From Niabella sp. (GTDB lineage: Bacteria > Bacteroidota > Bacteroidia > Chitinophagales > Chitinophagaceae): a DNA stretch of 64,000 bases. The DNA is taken from assembly GCF_030150205.1 (NCBI RefSeq), contig NZ_JASLGT010000024.1:464979-528978 (forward strand), written 5' to 3'. This document shows, in pieces, positions 1-10,218 of this stretch. The notes under the pieces are model-generated. The model was not told where the DNA came from and did not search any database. It worked only from the letters and a program-made list of their open reading frames with translations. The position numbers and the translations under genes were made by a program. How positions within the stretch are numbered: position 1 is the first letter of the stretch; the number at the start of each line of letters is the position of its first letter.

Positions 1-40
1 GTAGGAAAATTTTTTTCATAATTGAGGAATTTAGATCGTA

Positions 41-1909
41 TTACCAGCCCGGGTTCTGCACCATATTCGGATTATTATTCACTTCTGTCTGCGGTATAGG
101 AAGCAGGTTATGTCTTGATTCATAAATCCGCCTTTCCCATAGTTTGATGGTATACGTAAACGTGTTATTTGTTTTGTCTTTGAGCACGTCATGTACATAT
201 GCGGAGCGTTGTGTTTTTTCACCAATCTTCCAGCGGCGGATATCAAAGAAGCGATGTTCTTCAAATGCGAGTTCCACCCGACGTTCGTTACGGATGAATT
301 TGCGCATTGCTGCTTTGTCGGTGGTGTTCCATCCGTTGCGCAGGGCTGTTGTCTTTACATCGGGCATATCTGCGCGCAGGCGTATTTTATCCATTTGTGC
401 AATGACTTCGGATCTGTCGGCACCATCGGGAAGAAATTCATTCAACGCTTCGGCAGCACCCAATACAAATTCCGCAAGTCTGAACAGAGGGAAACAGTGC
501 GAGGTACCTCCGGAAAGAACACCGGGGTTATTGGACCCGGTGGATATATTTTTGGGGTCCATAAATTTTCTCAGGAAGAGGCCGGTATGGGCATAGCCTA
601 CCTGGTAATCGCGGCCATAGGATCCGTCTGCGGCACGCCATGCTTCAAACGTAACATTGCTGAACTTGGAGCCCTGGTACCAGATGGAGTGATAAAAACG
701 GGAATCCCGGTTGTCGTATGGCTTTTGAGGGTTAAAATTGGCCTTGGGATTGATGGCAAATTCATTGGTGGCAGGATCGATGATGTACTGACCATCGTCG
801 TCCGTTAAATATACCGGGTAGCCATCCTTTGTTTCAAAAGCCGCGGCGTAGTTGTAAGTGGGCTCTGTGTAGGATTTGTCTCCTTCTGTTTGCATCGATC
901 CGGGCAGCTGCCATTTATCCAGTTCATTGGTAGTAGCTCCTTTCCTGGAAAAACTCAGAAGGATCTCACTGTTTACCCGCGTTACAAAAACAGAATAAAA
1001 GCCCATCGCTTTCAGTGAGCCGGGATAAGAATTTCTTGCATTGAGATAATTAGGGTCGGTGGTGGTAAGGTATACCAGGTCTGAAACCAGTTTGCCGGTG
1101 ATCGGGTCTTTATAATCGATCAGGTCCTTTGCCGCATCTGCTGCTTCTTTCCATCGGTTGGCATCATAGTTCCCCCAGCTCCAGGGAGAAAGGGGACCGG
1201 ATTCGGTGCTGTTAAAAAGGGGACTTGCCAGCTCAAGTAATAACCGGGCCTTGATGGCCTTGGCCACGGATGCACCTACGCGGTGATAGTCGGCACTTAA
1301 TTGTTTGGAAGGAAGATACGCTGCCGCAGAATCGCAATCGGCAATGATGAATTCTTTCATTTGCTGCAGGTTGGCTCTTGGCGTAAACAGCTCCGGAGAA
1401 TCCCGGTCCAGTACTTTTGTAATGATGGGGACGCCTCCGTAATAACGCACAAGATCTGCGTAGAAGAGGGCTCTTAAGCAAACCGCCTCATATTTCATGC
1501 GGGTTCTTACTTCTTCGGAGCTCATGTATTGCTCCGCATCTACCGGAACATTGTCAATCTTCGAAAGGAACAGGTTACAGGCCCGGATGGCGGCATAATA
1601 ATCGGACCATCTTTTTAACTTATCCGGTACGCTTGTAGGATTCCATGCGCCGGTATGGATCTGGTTTACCCAGCCCCACCAGGGCCGGGCTTCGCCATCA
1701 TCCGTGGCGGCATCCAGGTACACATTATCATCCCATCCATAAGGAAGCCGGCGATAGATATCTGTTAAAAACTGTTTGGTATACAGGGCACTTGAAAATA
1801 CCAGGGCCTCGTTTAAATCGCCCGATTCCTGCTTGTCGAGAAGGCCGGCCCGGTCGATGCTGCAACTGGCAATCAAAACCGTGCATAATATTAAAAATAT
1901 ATTTTTCAT
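41..1909 (-). CDS. SusD/RagB family nutrient-binding outer membrane lipoprotein (pair 1)
   Basis: A 622-residue SusD-type surface lipoprotein. It should cap its SusC partner at the outer membrane and capture an oligosaccharide or similar nutrient; the ligand cannot be told from sequence. The N-terminus is a lipoprotein signal with lipobox IASC and Cys at residue 16. The helical, TPR-like SusD region follows, and the C-terminus has the family-typical RNERRVELAFEEHRFFDIRRW stretch and ends in NPNMVQNPGW. The gene begins 18 nt after the stop of the SusC gene upstream and is the last gene of a four-gene minus-strand operon. Family assignment is secure; substrate is unknown. Confidence 0.95.
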   Translation of the reverse strand: MKNIFLILCTVLIASCSIDRAGLLDKQESGDLNEALVFSSALYTKQFLTDIYRRLPYGWDDNVYLDAATDDGEARPWWGWVNQIHTGAWNPTSVPDKLKRWSDYYAAIRACNLFLSKIDNVPVDAEQYMSSEEVRTRMKYEAVCLRALFYADLVRYYGGVPIITKVLDRDSPELFTPRANLQQMKEFIIADCDSAAAYLPSKQLSADYHRVGASVAKAIKARLLLELASPLFNSTESGPLSPWSWGNYDANRWKEAADAAKDLIDYKDPITGKLVSDLVYLTTTDPNYLNARNSYPGSLKAMGFYSVFVTRVNSEILLSFSRKGATTNELDKWQLPGSMQTEGDKSYTEPTYNYAAAFETKDGYPVYLTDDDGQYIIDPATNEFAINPKANFNPQKPYDNRDSRFYHSIWYQGSKFSNVTFEAWRAADGSYGRDYQVGYAHTGLFLRKFMDPKNISTGSNNPGVLSGGTSHCFPLFRLAEFVLGAAEALNEFLPDGADRSEVIAQMDKIRLRADMPDVKTTALRNGWNTTDKAAMRKFIRNERRVELAFEEHRFFDIRRWKIGEKTQRSAYVHDVLKDKTNNTFTYTIKLWERRIYESRHNLLPIPQTEVNNNPNMVQNPGW

Positions 1910-1927
1910 ATATCTGATTTTTTATCC

Positions 1928-4900
1928 TTAAAAGTTTACACTGATCCCAAAATTCCAAAGTCTTAACTGGGGGTACTGGTTGCCTGTTTCGCTGCCGGAT
2001 TCCGGATCCCAGTTCATCATTTTATCCCAGGTTATAAGATTGTTCCCGCTCACGAATACTCTTAACCCGGTAAGGTGTATCCGGTTAAGGACCTGGCGGG
2101 GAAAGGTGAAGCCCAGCTCTGCATTTTTCAGGCGCAGATAATCTCTTGTAAACAGCCAGCGGGTGGTTTTTTGCATGTTGTTGGTATTTTCGGCCGGGTG
2201 CAGCAGCGGATAGGTGGCGGTTGTCCAGGTGGACGGATCGTCGTTCCGGTAACGGCCTAAATGCTGTTGCATTACTTTTCCCTGGGCAAAAAATTCCCAA
2301 ACCGCATCTTCTTTAAAATAGAATTCTGCATTGCCGGCGCCCTGGAAGAGGATGCTCAGATCCAGGTTCTTCCAGGAGATGCCCATATTCACCCCATACA
2401 CGTACTCCGGCACTGTTCCATGCCCGATGGCGCCGATGTCATAACTATCAATGATGCCATCTCCGTTCAGGTCGGCATAGCGGGCATCACCCGGGTACAC
2501 CACGCCAAAACTGGGTGTTGGAATGCCCGGTTTTAGTGAAGGATAACCGCCTACCAGAACCAGGTTTCCCTTGTCATCCATCAGGAAATCTTCACGCTGG
2601 AAGAGCCCGATATCGGTAAGCCCAAAGTGTTGGCCGATCCGTTTGCCTTCCTTTTTTTGCCAGTCATATTTTTTCCCTTCTTCATCGATCCGGTATATTT
2701 TGTTGCGGGCAAAAGTGAAGTTGCCCTTGACAAAATAGTTGATATTTTTTCCGTTGCCGTTGTAGCCCAGCTCTATCTCAAACCCTTTGTTTTTAACAAT
2801 GCCGAGGTTTTCCGGAGGCAGCCCCTGTTTGTCTTTTCTTTCGGTGTTCTGCGGGTTGTTCATCCCGTAAACCAGGGGTACGGAATAGGGGATGGCGAGG
2901 ATGTCATTGCGGTATTCGCGGAACAGGTCTACTGTTAACGACACTTTTGATTTGAACAGTTTGGCGTCAAAGCCGATATTGCTTTTGCGGGCCCGCTCCC
3001 AGGTTACAAGGCCGTTCCCTGGCTGACCTTCTGCAATGGCCCGTTCCGTGGTGCCGCCGGTTTCACCCCATTTTATATTCCATCCATCTTCATTGGGCAG
3101 CAGGTTATACCGCTGCTCGTAGAGGTATTTGAAGTCGCCGATCTTATCATTACCTACTTCCCCGTAAGAGCCGCGGATCTTCAGGTAATTCAGGATATCA
3201 TTCTTGGGCAACCAGCCTTCTTCAGTGGGAACCCAGCCGAGTGACAGGGCGGGAAAGAGTCCATAGCGGTGCTGTTTTGAAAACTGCACAGAACCGTTAT
3301 AGCCGGCGTTAAATTCAAAAAGATATTTGGAACGGAAGCCATAGGTAACCCGGCCTACCGTGCCCTGGTATCCGATGGGGATATCGTACTCATCCCAGTA
3401 CTGGCTTTGCTGGTAAAGCAGCATCCCGGTTACTGCGTGATCCTTGTTAAAGGTTCTGCTATAGTTCAGTGCATACTCCAGAGCGATCCTCCGGGTGGCG
3501 GGGCCTTTCTCTGTAAAATAGGAGAGATCTGTCCGCTCTTTATTTTTGATGTAAGCTCCAAATTTATCATACTGCCAGAGCTCCGGTTTTTCTCTAATAT
3601 CGTATTTCGATTTAAAGCTGCTGTTAAAGCTTAGCTGGCCGCGGGCGCTTAAGCCTTTGGTGATTTTATCCAGTTTTTGATTCAGGTTGAATACGCCTTC
3701 CAAAACGTTTGTATAGCGGCTGCGGTTTCCGAAACTGGAGAGCAGGGCGTAAGGGGCCAGCCTGGTTTCATCTGAGCGGCCACCCATCGTACCGTTAGGG
3801 TTGATATAGGCCTGGTAATTGGGTGGAAGCCGCCGGGTCTTGTCAAACAGATCCTGGTCAAAGTTCGGCTGGCGGCGGGTTTCAAGCCGGCCGGTCAAAT
3901 CCACACCCAGTTTGGTGGTTGGGGTCAGGTTAAAATCCAGGTTAGACCGGAAATTGTACCGGTCATAGTTGGAATTGGTATTGTACTGGGTGTTGTCGAA
4001 CGTTTTATACATCCCTTCCTGGTGGAGGATGCTTCCCGAAATATAATAGCTTAAAAAGTCCGTTCCGCCACGGGCACTCAGGTTTACATTTTGCTGAAAG
4101 GACGCCTTTCTTAAAAAGTCGCGGTAATAATCATTATCCGGATGTGTATAGGGCGAATTTTTTAAGCGATAGTGCTCCAGGTCTTCCTGGGTATACTCTT
4201 CCGGCTTGCCTTCGTTGCGCAGGGCTTCATTGGTAAGCACGGCAAAATCATAAGAGCCCAGGTAGTTGGGCAGGCGTATGGGCGACTGGAGGGAAGAGCG
4301 CGACGTAATGTTCAGGGCGGGTTTTCCTTTTTGTCCGCGCTTGGTGGTAATAAGGATTACACCATTGGCACCTCTTACACCAAATACGGCGGTGGCGGAT
4401 GCATCTTTTAATACGGAAAAGGTTTCAATATCGGCGGGGTCAATCTGTGCCCAATCGCGTTCTGCCCCATCCACCAGCACGAGGGGATCGGTATTATTGG
4501 TGGTGGCCATACCGCGTACATAGATCTTTGAAGCATCATCGCCCGGCTTGCCACTTCCCATAACGGTGATGACACCGGCAACGCGGCCGGCAAGGGAGTT
4601 GGTCAGGTTGGGTGCAAATGATTTTTTCAAATCTTCGGCAGAAACCTGGGAGATCGCGCCTACGAGACTGGCTTTTTTCTGGGTGCCATAGCCCACTACC
4701 ACTACATTGTTCAGGTTGGATGCATCCGGTTCCAGGTATACATCAATACTGTTCTCCGATTCTTTCAGCACGATGATTTTGGGCAGGTACCCCGTATGGG
4801 TCACCTCAATCGTTTGTTTTTTTGAGCGGAGGGTAATGGTGAATTGCCCTTCACTATTGGTCATAACCCCATTGCGTGTTCCTTGCTCAATAATCGATGC

Positions 4901-5026
4901 CCCTTTTAAAACGGCGGCGTTTTCGTCGAAAACAGTTCCTGAAATAACATGCGCCCGCTGCTGTGCAAATATTTCCGGAGCGATGCAGATCAATGCCATC
5001 AGGGATAACAGGATAATTTTTTTCAT
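1928..5026 (-). CDS. SusC/RagA family TonB-linked outer membrane protein (pair 1)
   Basis: A 1032-residue TonB-dependent transporter that imports the ligand captured by the adjacent SusD protein. Order: signal peptide (MKKIILLSLMALICIAPEIFAQQ region), carboxypeptidase-like regulatory domain (about residues 25-105), plug domain with VVVVGYGTQKKASLVGAIS and the LVDGAERDWAQIDP segment, then the 22-strand barrel ending in FGISVNF. The reading frame is open to 5068, but the Met at 5026 directly precedes the signal peptide and leaves a 35-nt gap after the SusD gene upstream, so I chose it. The C-terminal aromatic F is typical of BAM substrates. Third gene of the operon. Confidence 0.95.
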   Translation of the reverse strand: MKKIILLSLMALICIAPEIFAQQRAHVISGTVFDENAAVLKGASIIEQGTRNGVMTNSEGQFTITLRSKKQTIEVTHTGYLPKIIVLKESENSIDVYLEPDASNLNNVVVVGYGTQKKASLVGAISQVSAEDLKKSFAPNLTNSLAGRVAGVITVMGSGKPGDDASKIYVRGMATTNNTDPLVLVDGAERDWAQIDPADIETFSVLKDASATAVFGVRGANGVILITTKRGQKGKPALNITSRSSLQSPIRLPNYLGSYDFAVLTNEALRNEGKPEEYTQEDLEHYRLKNSPYTHPDNDYYRDFLRKASFQQNVNLSARGGTDFLSYYISGSILHQEGMYKTFDNTQYNTNSNYDRYNFRSNLDFNLTPTTKLGVDLTGRLETRRQPNFDQDLFDKTRRLPPNYQAYINPNGTMGGRSDETRLAPYALLSSFGNRSRYTNVLEGVFNLNQKLDKITKGLSARGQLSFNSSFKSKYDIREKPELWQYDKFGAYIKNKERTDLSYFTEKGPATRRIALEYALNYSRTFNKDHAVTGMLLYQQSQYWDEYDIPIGYQGTVGRVTYGFRSKYLFEFNAGYNGSVQFSKQHRYGLFPALSLGWVPTEEGWLPKNDILNYLKIRGSYGEVGNDKIGDFKYLYEQRYNLLPNEDGWNIKWGETGGTTERAIAEGQPGNGLVTWERARKSNIGFDAKLFKSKVSLTVDLFREYRNDILAIPYSVPLVYGMNNPQNTERKDKQGLPPENLGIVKNKGFEIELGYNGNGKNINYFVKGNFTFARNKIYRIDEEGKKYDWQKKEGKRIGQHFGLTDIGLFQREDFLMDDKGNLVLVGGYPSLKPGIPTPSFGVVYPGDARYADLNGDGIIDSYDIGAIGHGTVPEYVYGVNMGISWKNLDLSILFQGAGNAEFYFKEDAVWEFFAQGKVMQQHLGRYRNDDPSTWTTATYPLLHPAENTNNMQKTTRWLFTRDYLRLKNAELGFTFPRQVLNRIHLTGLRVFVSGNNLITWDKMMNWDPESGSETGNQYPQLRLWNFGISVNF

Positions 5027-5061
5027 ACAGACTTGTAACTTATCGTTGAAGAGAAAAGTGA

Positions 5062-6900
5062 TTACCAACCCGGGTTTTGCCGCAACAGGTAGTTCCTGTT
5101 GATCTCCACCTGGGGAATGGGATAGAAATAATGTTTGGGATCAAATACTTTTTTTTCAGCCTGTATATTGGGGTCGTAGCTGAACGTTTGGTCGCTGTTT
5201 TTAGTGGTTTTTACACCTCTTATGTAGCCATCGGTAATGATCATCCATCGTCTTACGTCATAGTACCGGTGCTCCTCAAATGCCAGTTCAATCCTTCTTT
5301 CGTTGCGGATCTGCGTTCTTAAATTTTCTTTTGTCAGTGCGATGCCCCTTTTGGCAAAAGAGGTAGCAATGTCGGGCATGCCTGCACGGGCCCGTATAAG
5401 GTCAATGGCCTCAACGGGGGTAAGGGGACGGGCCGCTCCGGGAGCCACATAACCGGGTCCGCCGGCTTCATTACCGGCTTCTGCCAGGTTCAGCAGGATC
5501 TCGGCATAGCGGAAATAAGGCCAGCAATGATAGGTACCTCCCGAACCCGTTACCGGGTTTACATTTTCATAATCCATAAACTTCATCAGGTAGTACCCGG
5601 TTTCTGTTTGCGACAGTCCTGCCTTGTTTTTACCACCTTCATAAATGTCGAAGTTGTACTGGTTGGTAGGGCTGCCGTTGTGTGAAGCAAACTTGTCATA
5701 TTTGGCCCCGTTGTAAATAATGCTTGCATAAAACCGGGGATCGCGGTTCACATAAGGGTTTGCTTTTTTAACCGGGTCGTTCCAGTTAAACAGGGTACCA
5801 TCCGCCATTTCGTAGGCATCTACCAGGTCCTGCGAGGGGCAGGTGCCCCCTTTGGCATTGGTAAAGCCGGAGGGAAAATTATCATTTTCGGTATCCCGGT
5901 TGGTGGTCCGGATCCTTGAATAAATAAATTCTTTATTATTCTGATAATTGACTCCCCAGGCAAAAAATAATTCTTTATAGTTCCGGGTGCCGTTCCGTTT
6001 TGTGGGATCATTGGCTACATACAGGTTGTACCATCCCAGGTCTACTACGTCCTGTGCGGCCTTGGCGGCCAGTTCCCATCTTTTAGGATCGGCACTGCCA
6101 TAGCAGATAAGCGTGTCTCCGGAATGATTGTATCCATCCCCGTTGTAAAGCGGGCTGGCGGCATATAAAAGGGTTCTCGATTTTAATGCCATGGCCGTTC
6201 CTTTATCCGGCCGGCCAATTTCAGACGCAAAGCTATAGGGCTCATCCGGGAAAAGGGTGATGGCGCGGTCACATTCGCTTACAATAAAATCGACTACCGA
6301 TTTTACGGAGTTACGGGGCTGTATCACATCATCTGACGCTTCATACGCTACGTTTACAATGGGTATGCCGCCCCATTTTTGAAAGAGGAACCAATGCTGC
6401 ATGGCCCGTACAAATGTGGCTTCCCCTTTTAACCGGTTGCGGAAGCGGGTGGAAACGGTAGGGGGTAAGTTATCCAGGTATTTCAATGCGGTATTGGCCT
6501 TGCGGTTGCCATGGTAGCCGCCCCATTTAAGCCAGGAACCAATTTCTCCGGCACCGTCACTGCTGTTATAATACCGCATATTGGAGGGGCTCCAGTTCCC
6601 GGCACTCATCCGGGTGGGGGCAGAAGGCACGGTCTTGTTGGTGGAAATATGCATGGCTTCATCAGAGGCGGAAGCCAGCATGGCGCCGCCCTGCATCCGG
6701 TTATAAGAGTTACCGTGATCGGCAGGCATTTCGGTTTCCATATTGTTGACAAAGAATTCTGCCCTGGCGGAGTCTGTGAAAACAACGTCGTACCCTTTGA
6801 AGGTTACCGGGATGTCGAACAGCCGGTCGTGCCTGCATGACGCGCTCATCAGTGCGATGATGGAAAAGGACAGGCAGCTGATTATGGACTTATTGCGCAT
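5062..6900 (-). CDS. SusD/RagB family nutrient-binding outer membrane lipoprotein (pair 2)
   Basis: A 612-residue SusD-type lipoprotein, partner of the SusC encoded just upstream. The signal has lipobox MSASC with Cys at residue 22. The C-terminal RNERRIELAFEEHRYYDVRRW segment and terminal RQNPGW match the family and the paralogue downstream. It starts 11 nt after the stop of its SusC gene, so the two are surely cotranscribed. Similar overall to the SusD at 41-1909 but clearly diverged, which suggests a different or broader ligand (inference). Confidence 0.95.
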   Translation of the reverse strand: MRNKSIISCLSFSIIALMSASCRHDRLFDIPVTFKGYDVVFTDSARAEFFVNNMETEMPADHGNSYNRMQGGAMLASASDEAMHISTNKTVPSAPTRMSAGNWSPSNMRYYNSSDGAGEIGSWLKWGGYHGNRKANTALKYLDNLPPTVSTRFRNRLKGEATFVRAMQHWFLFQKWGGIPIVNVAYEASDDVIQPRNSVKSVVDFIVSECDRAITLFPDEPYSFASEIGRPDKGTAMALKSRTLLYAASPLYNGDGYNHSGDTLICYGSADPKRWELAAKAAQDVVDLGWYNLYVANDPTKRNGTRNYKELFFAWGVNYQNNKEFIYSRIRTTNRDTENDNFPSGFTNAKGGTCPSQDLVDAYEMADGTLFNWNDPVKKANPYVNRDPRFYASIIYNGAKYDKFASHNGSPTNQYNFDIYEGGKNKAGLSQTETGYYLMKFMDYENVNPVTGSGGTYHCWPYFRYAEILLNLAEAGNEAGGPGYVAPGAARPLTPVEAIDLIRARAGMPDIATSFAKRGIALTKENLRTQIRNERRIELAFEEHRYYDVRRWMIITDGYIRGVKTTKNSDQTFSYDPNIQAEKKVFDPKHYFYPIPQVEINRNYLLRQNPGW

Positions 6901-6911
6901 AGAACTGAATT

Positions 6912-9900
6912 TTAAAAAGTAATGTTTAAGCCCACGTTGTAAATTTTTTGTATGGGGTAGAGCACGTAATGTACACTTCTGGCTTCTACATCCATCAGGT
7001 CTGTGGACTGTTTTGTAAATAAATTATAGCCGTTCACATATAAACGGGCCTTGTTGGCTTTAATTTTCCGTACAAGCGTTTCGGGAAATGTATACCCGAT
7101 CTCTATATTCTTTAACCTTGTGAGCTGGTTGCTTTTTTGCCAGTATGTGGAGGTTTGCTGGTTGTTGGCCTTATTGGCCAGTGATAAACGCGGATAGGTG
7201 GCCGTGGCCCAGGTATTCGGATCTTCGGGAACAAAGCGGCCCAGGTGGTGCTCGCGTACGGTACCATTGTCATGGAACTCATACATGGCCTCGCCTCCCG
7301 GGTAAATATAGCCGCCTCCCTGCCCGGTTAACAGGGCGCTGAAATCGATGCCTTTGAATTCCAGGCTAAGGTTGATGCCGTATTGATAGGTGGGGTCTGC
7401 ATTGTTGCCCAGGTACACCTGGTCATAATCATCAATAACGCCGTCGCCATTGATGTCCTTATATTTAATATCACCCGGTTTGGTTACCCCATAGGTTTGC
7501 CGGGGACTTTTGTCGATCTCTTCCTGGGTTTGAAAGAGCCCTTGTGCCACTAATCCAAAAACGGGATCCAGCGAAAGGCCGGTTCTCATCTGGTAATCGT
7601 ATAGCTTTTTTGCCTCGCCTCTTTCAATAACCTTGTTCTTTGCCTGGGATAGAATGCCGGTAAGCGAATAATTCAGTTGCCCGATTTTATCAGCATAGCC
7701 TACCCGCAGGTCATAGCCTTTATTTTCCACGATGGCGATCGGCATGTCCGGAAAGCGGATCCCCATGGTATAGGGCAGTTCGGGCTGCACCATGATCCGG
7801 CTGTTCCGCTCCATAAAATAATCTGCAGTGATGGATACTTTATTATTGAAAAGCTGTGCATCCACCCCGTAATTGGTTTTTCTTACCCGCTCCGGCTGCA
7901 CGTTATTAAGGGCAAACGCCTGTTCATTCCACCCGGTATAGGATACGGCGGTGTTGCCAAAATTAAGTCCGCCCGTACTGGCATACTGCTGGAACCACAG
8001 AAAGTATCCGCCGATATCATCCCAGCCGGATAATCCATGCGATACCCGCAGTTTGAGTAAATTAACCACCGGGCTGTTTTTTAGAAAGTTCTCTTTAGAG
8101 ATCACCCATCCCACCGAAGCTGCGGGAAAGGCGGTGTATTTTGCCCATGGCGGCATTTGTTCCGATGCCTGGTACCCGATCGTGAAATCGGCCAGGTATT
8201 TTTCGCGGTATCCATAAGATACCCGTCCATTATAACCCCTGTAAAGGCGGGGCAGGTTCTCGTTGTTCTCCTGGCCTATTTCCCGTTGTACAAACCCGGC
8301 AAATGCAGTGATGGCATGGTCTCCAAAACTTCTGTCATAATTCAGGGAAGCCTCATAATTCAGCAGGCGCCGGTTGTTGTTGTATGAGCCTCCGGTACCC
8401 ATTTGGGTATTGGATCCGGTTTCAATGTACTTTAAAGTATTGTTGCTGTTGTACTGAGGCGTTCTGGTACCGTCTGCATTCAACACCGTAGTGATCTGGT
8501 ATACTTTGAAGGATTTGCTCCGGTTGGTGGTTTGCTCGTAATAACTGTCAAACGAAACGGATCCGGCCACACTCAATCCTTTTGTAACAAAATCGAGTTC
8601 GTGATTCAGCTTCAGTGTTGCAAACATATTGCGGGTATAATAAAGCGAATATCCCTGGTAGTTGAGGAGGCCGTAAGGGTTGGAAGAATAGTCCTTTGTG
8701 CCGGCAAGCTTACCATCGGGAGTAAGGATGGGATGAGCATTTGGGGGTGTTTTATACAGGGACCGGAATACTCTCAGGGCGGCATCTGTACGGTCTCCTG
8801 GAAACGTTCGCTCTTCCTGTTTGCCTGAAAGATCCAGGGACATGGTAAAGCGTTTGTTTACAAAAACATCCAGGTTCGACCGGAGGGTCAGCAGCCTTGT
8901 TGACGCATTCGTGTTGTAATGATTTATGGATTTATCTACATTGTATAGCCCGTCGTTCCGGGTATACCCGGCAGATACAAAATATTTTGCATAGCGGTTT
9001 CCCCCGTCAATATTTAAACTGTATCGTTGCTGTGTGGTGCTTTTTTTCAGATACCGGTTATACCAGTCAATATTCGGATAAAGATAGGCATCCAGCCCGG
9101 TAAGGGTTCCGTTTCTTGCCTCCAGGTATTTGGCAAGATCTACGTCGTTATACAGCAATGTTTGATCAGGATTGTCGTTATGCATGGCTTCATTATAAAG
9201 CCGTGCATAGTCATACGCGTCCAGAAATTTAGCCGTGGTCGTAGGGCTTTTGACACCCGTTCTTGCATTAAAGTTGACGCGTATTTTTCCTTCATGTCCT
9301 CTTTTGGTAGTAACCAGTACCAGGCCGTTTCCCCCGCGCATTCCATATTGAGCGGTGGCTGCGGCGTCTTTTAGTACGGTAACGGTTTCAATGTCGGATG
9401 GATCCAGCATTTCCATATCACGCTCAATCCCGTCAACAAGGATCACGGGCCCCTTGGAGCGCAAGGTGCGTTTTCCCCTAAGCCACATAGAAGCGCTTTC
9501 ACTGCCGGGCTCTCCGTTGTCCTGCATAACAAATAACCCGGGTAACATGCCCGTTAATTTGTTCGCGTTTGAAAGAATGGCCCTGTTTTCAATAGCGCTT
9601 CCGTTTATCTGGGAAATGGCAGCAGTAACGGTTTCCTTCTTCTGTTTGCCATAGAGAATATGCACGTATTCCGTTTTATCCTCCGCACGGTAGCGTTCAT
9701 TTAACTTAACCGTGATTTCTGTTTCGTCGTGTACGTTAACAGATTGGGTCAAATAACCATCGGCACTGAAGGTAAGTGTGCCGGTAGCTGATACCGGCAG
9801 GCGAAACTGGCCCTCGTTGTCGGTTACTGCTTTTTTGCTGGTTTCTTTTGACACCACAAGAACATCCCTGAGCGGTTCATTATTGGAGTTGACCACAGTT

Positions 9901-10034
9901 CCACGCACTATTTGGTTTTGATGCGTCTGACTGTATCCGGTACTCGTAAGAATAGTCAAACATACAAATAACGCAAAGGCGTGCCTCAAAAGCGAAAGGA
10001 ATGCTCCCTCTCGCAGCTCGTTTCCTGGTTTCAT
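6912..10034 (-). CDS. SusC/RagA family TonB-linked outer membrane protein (pair 2)
   Basis: A 1040-residue SusC-type transporter and the first gene of the four-gene operon. The N-terminal hydrophobic segment (about residues 15-36, ending TGYSQ) is a signal peptide with an unusually long charged leader (MKPGNELREG). A carboxypeptidase-like regulatory domain follows (about 40-120). The plug reads YGKQKKETVTAAISQ and ILVDGIERDMEMLDPSDIE, and the barrel ends YNVGLNITF. It lacks the usual VVVVGYG run before the plug, having EYVHILYGKQKK instead. No ECF sigma/anti-sigma pair or hybrid two-component regulator adjoins the operon, unlike many Sus-type loci. Confidence 0.95.
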   Translation of the reverse strand: MKPGNELREGAFLSLLRHAFALFVCLTILTSTGYSQTHQNQIVRGTVVNSNNEPLRDVLVVSKETSKKAVTDNEGQFRLPVSATGTLTFSADGYLTQSVNVHDETEITVKLNERYRAEDKTEYVHILYGKQKKETVTAAISQINGSAIENRAILSNANKLTGMLPGLFVMQDNGEPGSESASMWLRGKRTLRSKGPVILVDGIERDMEMLDPSDIETVTVLKDAAATAQYGMRGGNGLVLVTTKRGHEGKIRVNFNARTGVKSPTTTAKFLDAYDYARLYNEAMHNDNPDQTLLYNDVDLAKYLEARNGTLTGLDAYLYPNIDWYNRYLKKSTTQQRYSLNIDGGNRYAKYFVSAGYTRNDGLYNVDKSINHYNTNASTRLLTLRSNLDVFVNKRFTMSLDLSGKQEERTFPGDRTDAALRVFRSLYKTPPNAHPILTPDGKLAGTKDYSSNPYGLLNYQGYSLYYTRNMFATLKLNHELDFVTKGLSVAGSVSFDSYYEQTTNRSKSFKVYQITTVLNADGTRTPQYNSNNTLKYIETGSNTQMGTGGSYNNNRRLLNYEASLNYDRSFGDHAITAFAGFVQREIGQENNENLPRLYRGYNGRVSYGYREKYLADFTIGYQASEQMPPWAKYTAFPAASVGWVISKENFLKNSPVVNLLKLRVSHGLSGWDDIGGYFLWFQQYASTGGLNFGNTAVSYTGWNEQAFALNNVQPERVRKTNYGVDAQLFNNKVSITADYFMERNSRIMVQPELPYTMGIRFPDMPIAIVENKGYDLRVGYADKIGQLNYSLTGILSQAKNKVIERGEAKKLYDYQMRTGLSLDPVFGLVAQGLFQTQEEIDKSPRQTYGVTKPGDIKYKDINGDGVIDDYDQVYLGNNADPTYQYGINLSLEFKGIDFSALLTGQGGGYIYPGGEAMYEFHDNGTVREHHLGRFVPEDPNTWATATYPRLSLANKANNQQTSTYWQKSNQLTRLKNIEIGYTFPETLVRKIKANKARLYVNGYNLFTKQSTDLMDVEARSVHYVLYPIQKIYNVGLNITF

Positions 10035-10092
10035 GAGTTACGGGTTGAATCTTTTAAATTGGCAATCGTACAAAATCGTTAAAGCAATCGTT

Positions 10093-10120
10093 GTAAAAAT
10101 AGAGCAGGAAGCTATACAAA
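10093..10120 (-). promoter_or_regulatory. Possible promoter of the SusCD operon
   Basis: On the minus strand TATTTTTAC (10101-10093) resembles the Bacteroidota -7 element TAnnTTTG, and TTTG (10120-10117) lies 15 nt upstream. The spacing is shorter than the usual 19-20 nt and the last base of the -7 box differs, so this is only a candidate. It would give a leader of about 55 nt. Confidence 0.3.
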
Positions 10121-10218
10121 CTAAGATAATCTACGAAAACGTTTTAGGGATATAGTAGTGAATCTGCCTTTTTTTTTTGAGAAAATTTTGATAAAGTTTT
10201 TTTTCGTGAAGCGGGCAC

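Noticed and set aside
144..808. Long plus-strand open frames opposite the SusD gene (144-596, 191-808)
   Set aside because: They are antisense shadows of a well-conserved SusD gene, with no family-like motifs and no ribosome-binding context.
5027..5068. Upstream extension of the pair-1 SusC by 14 codons
   Set aside because: It would overlap the SusD stop and place extra residues before the signal peptide; the Met at 5026 fits better.
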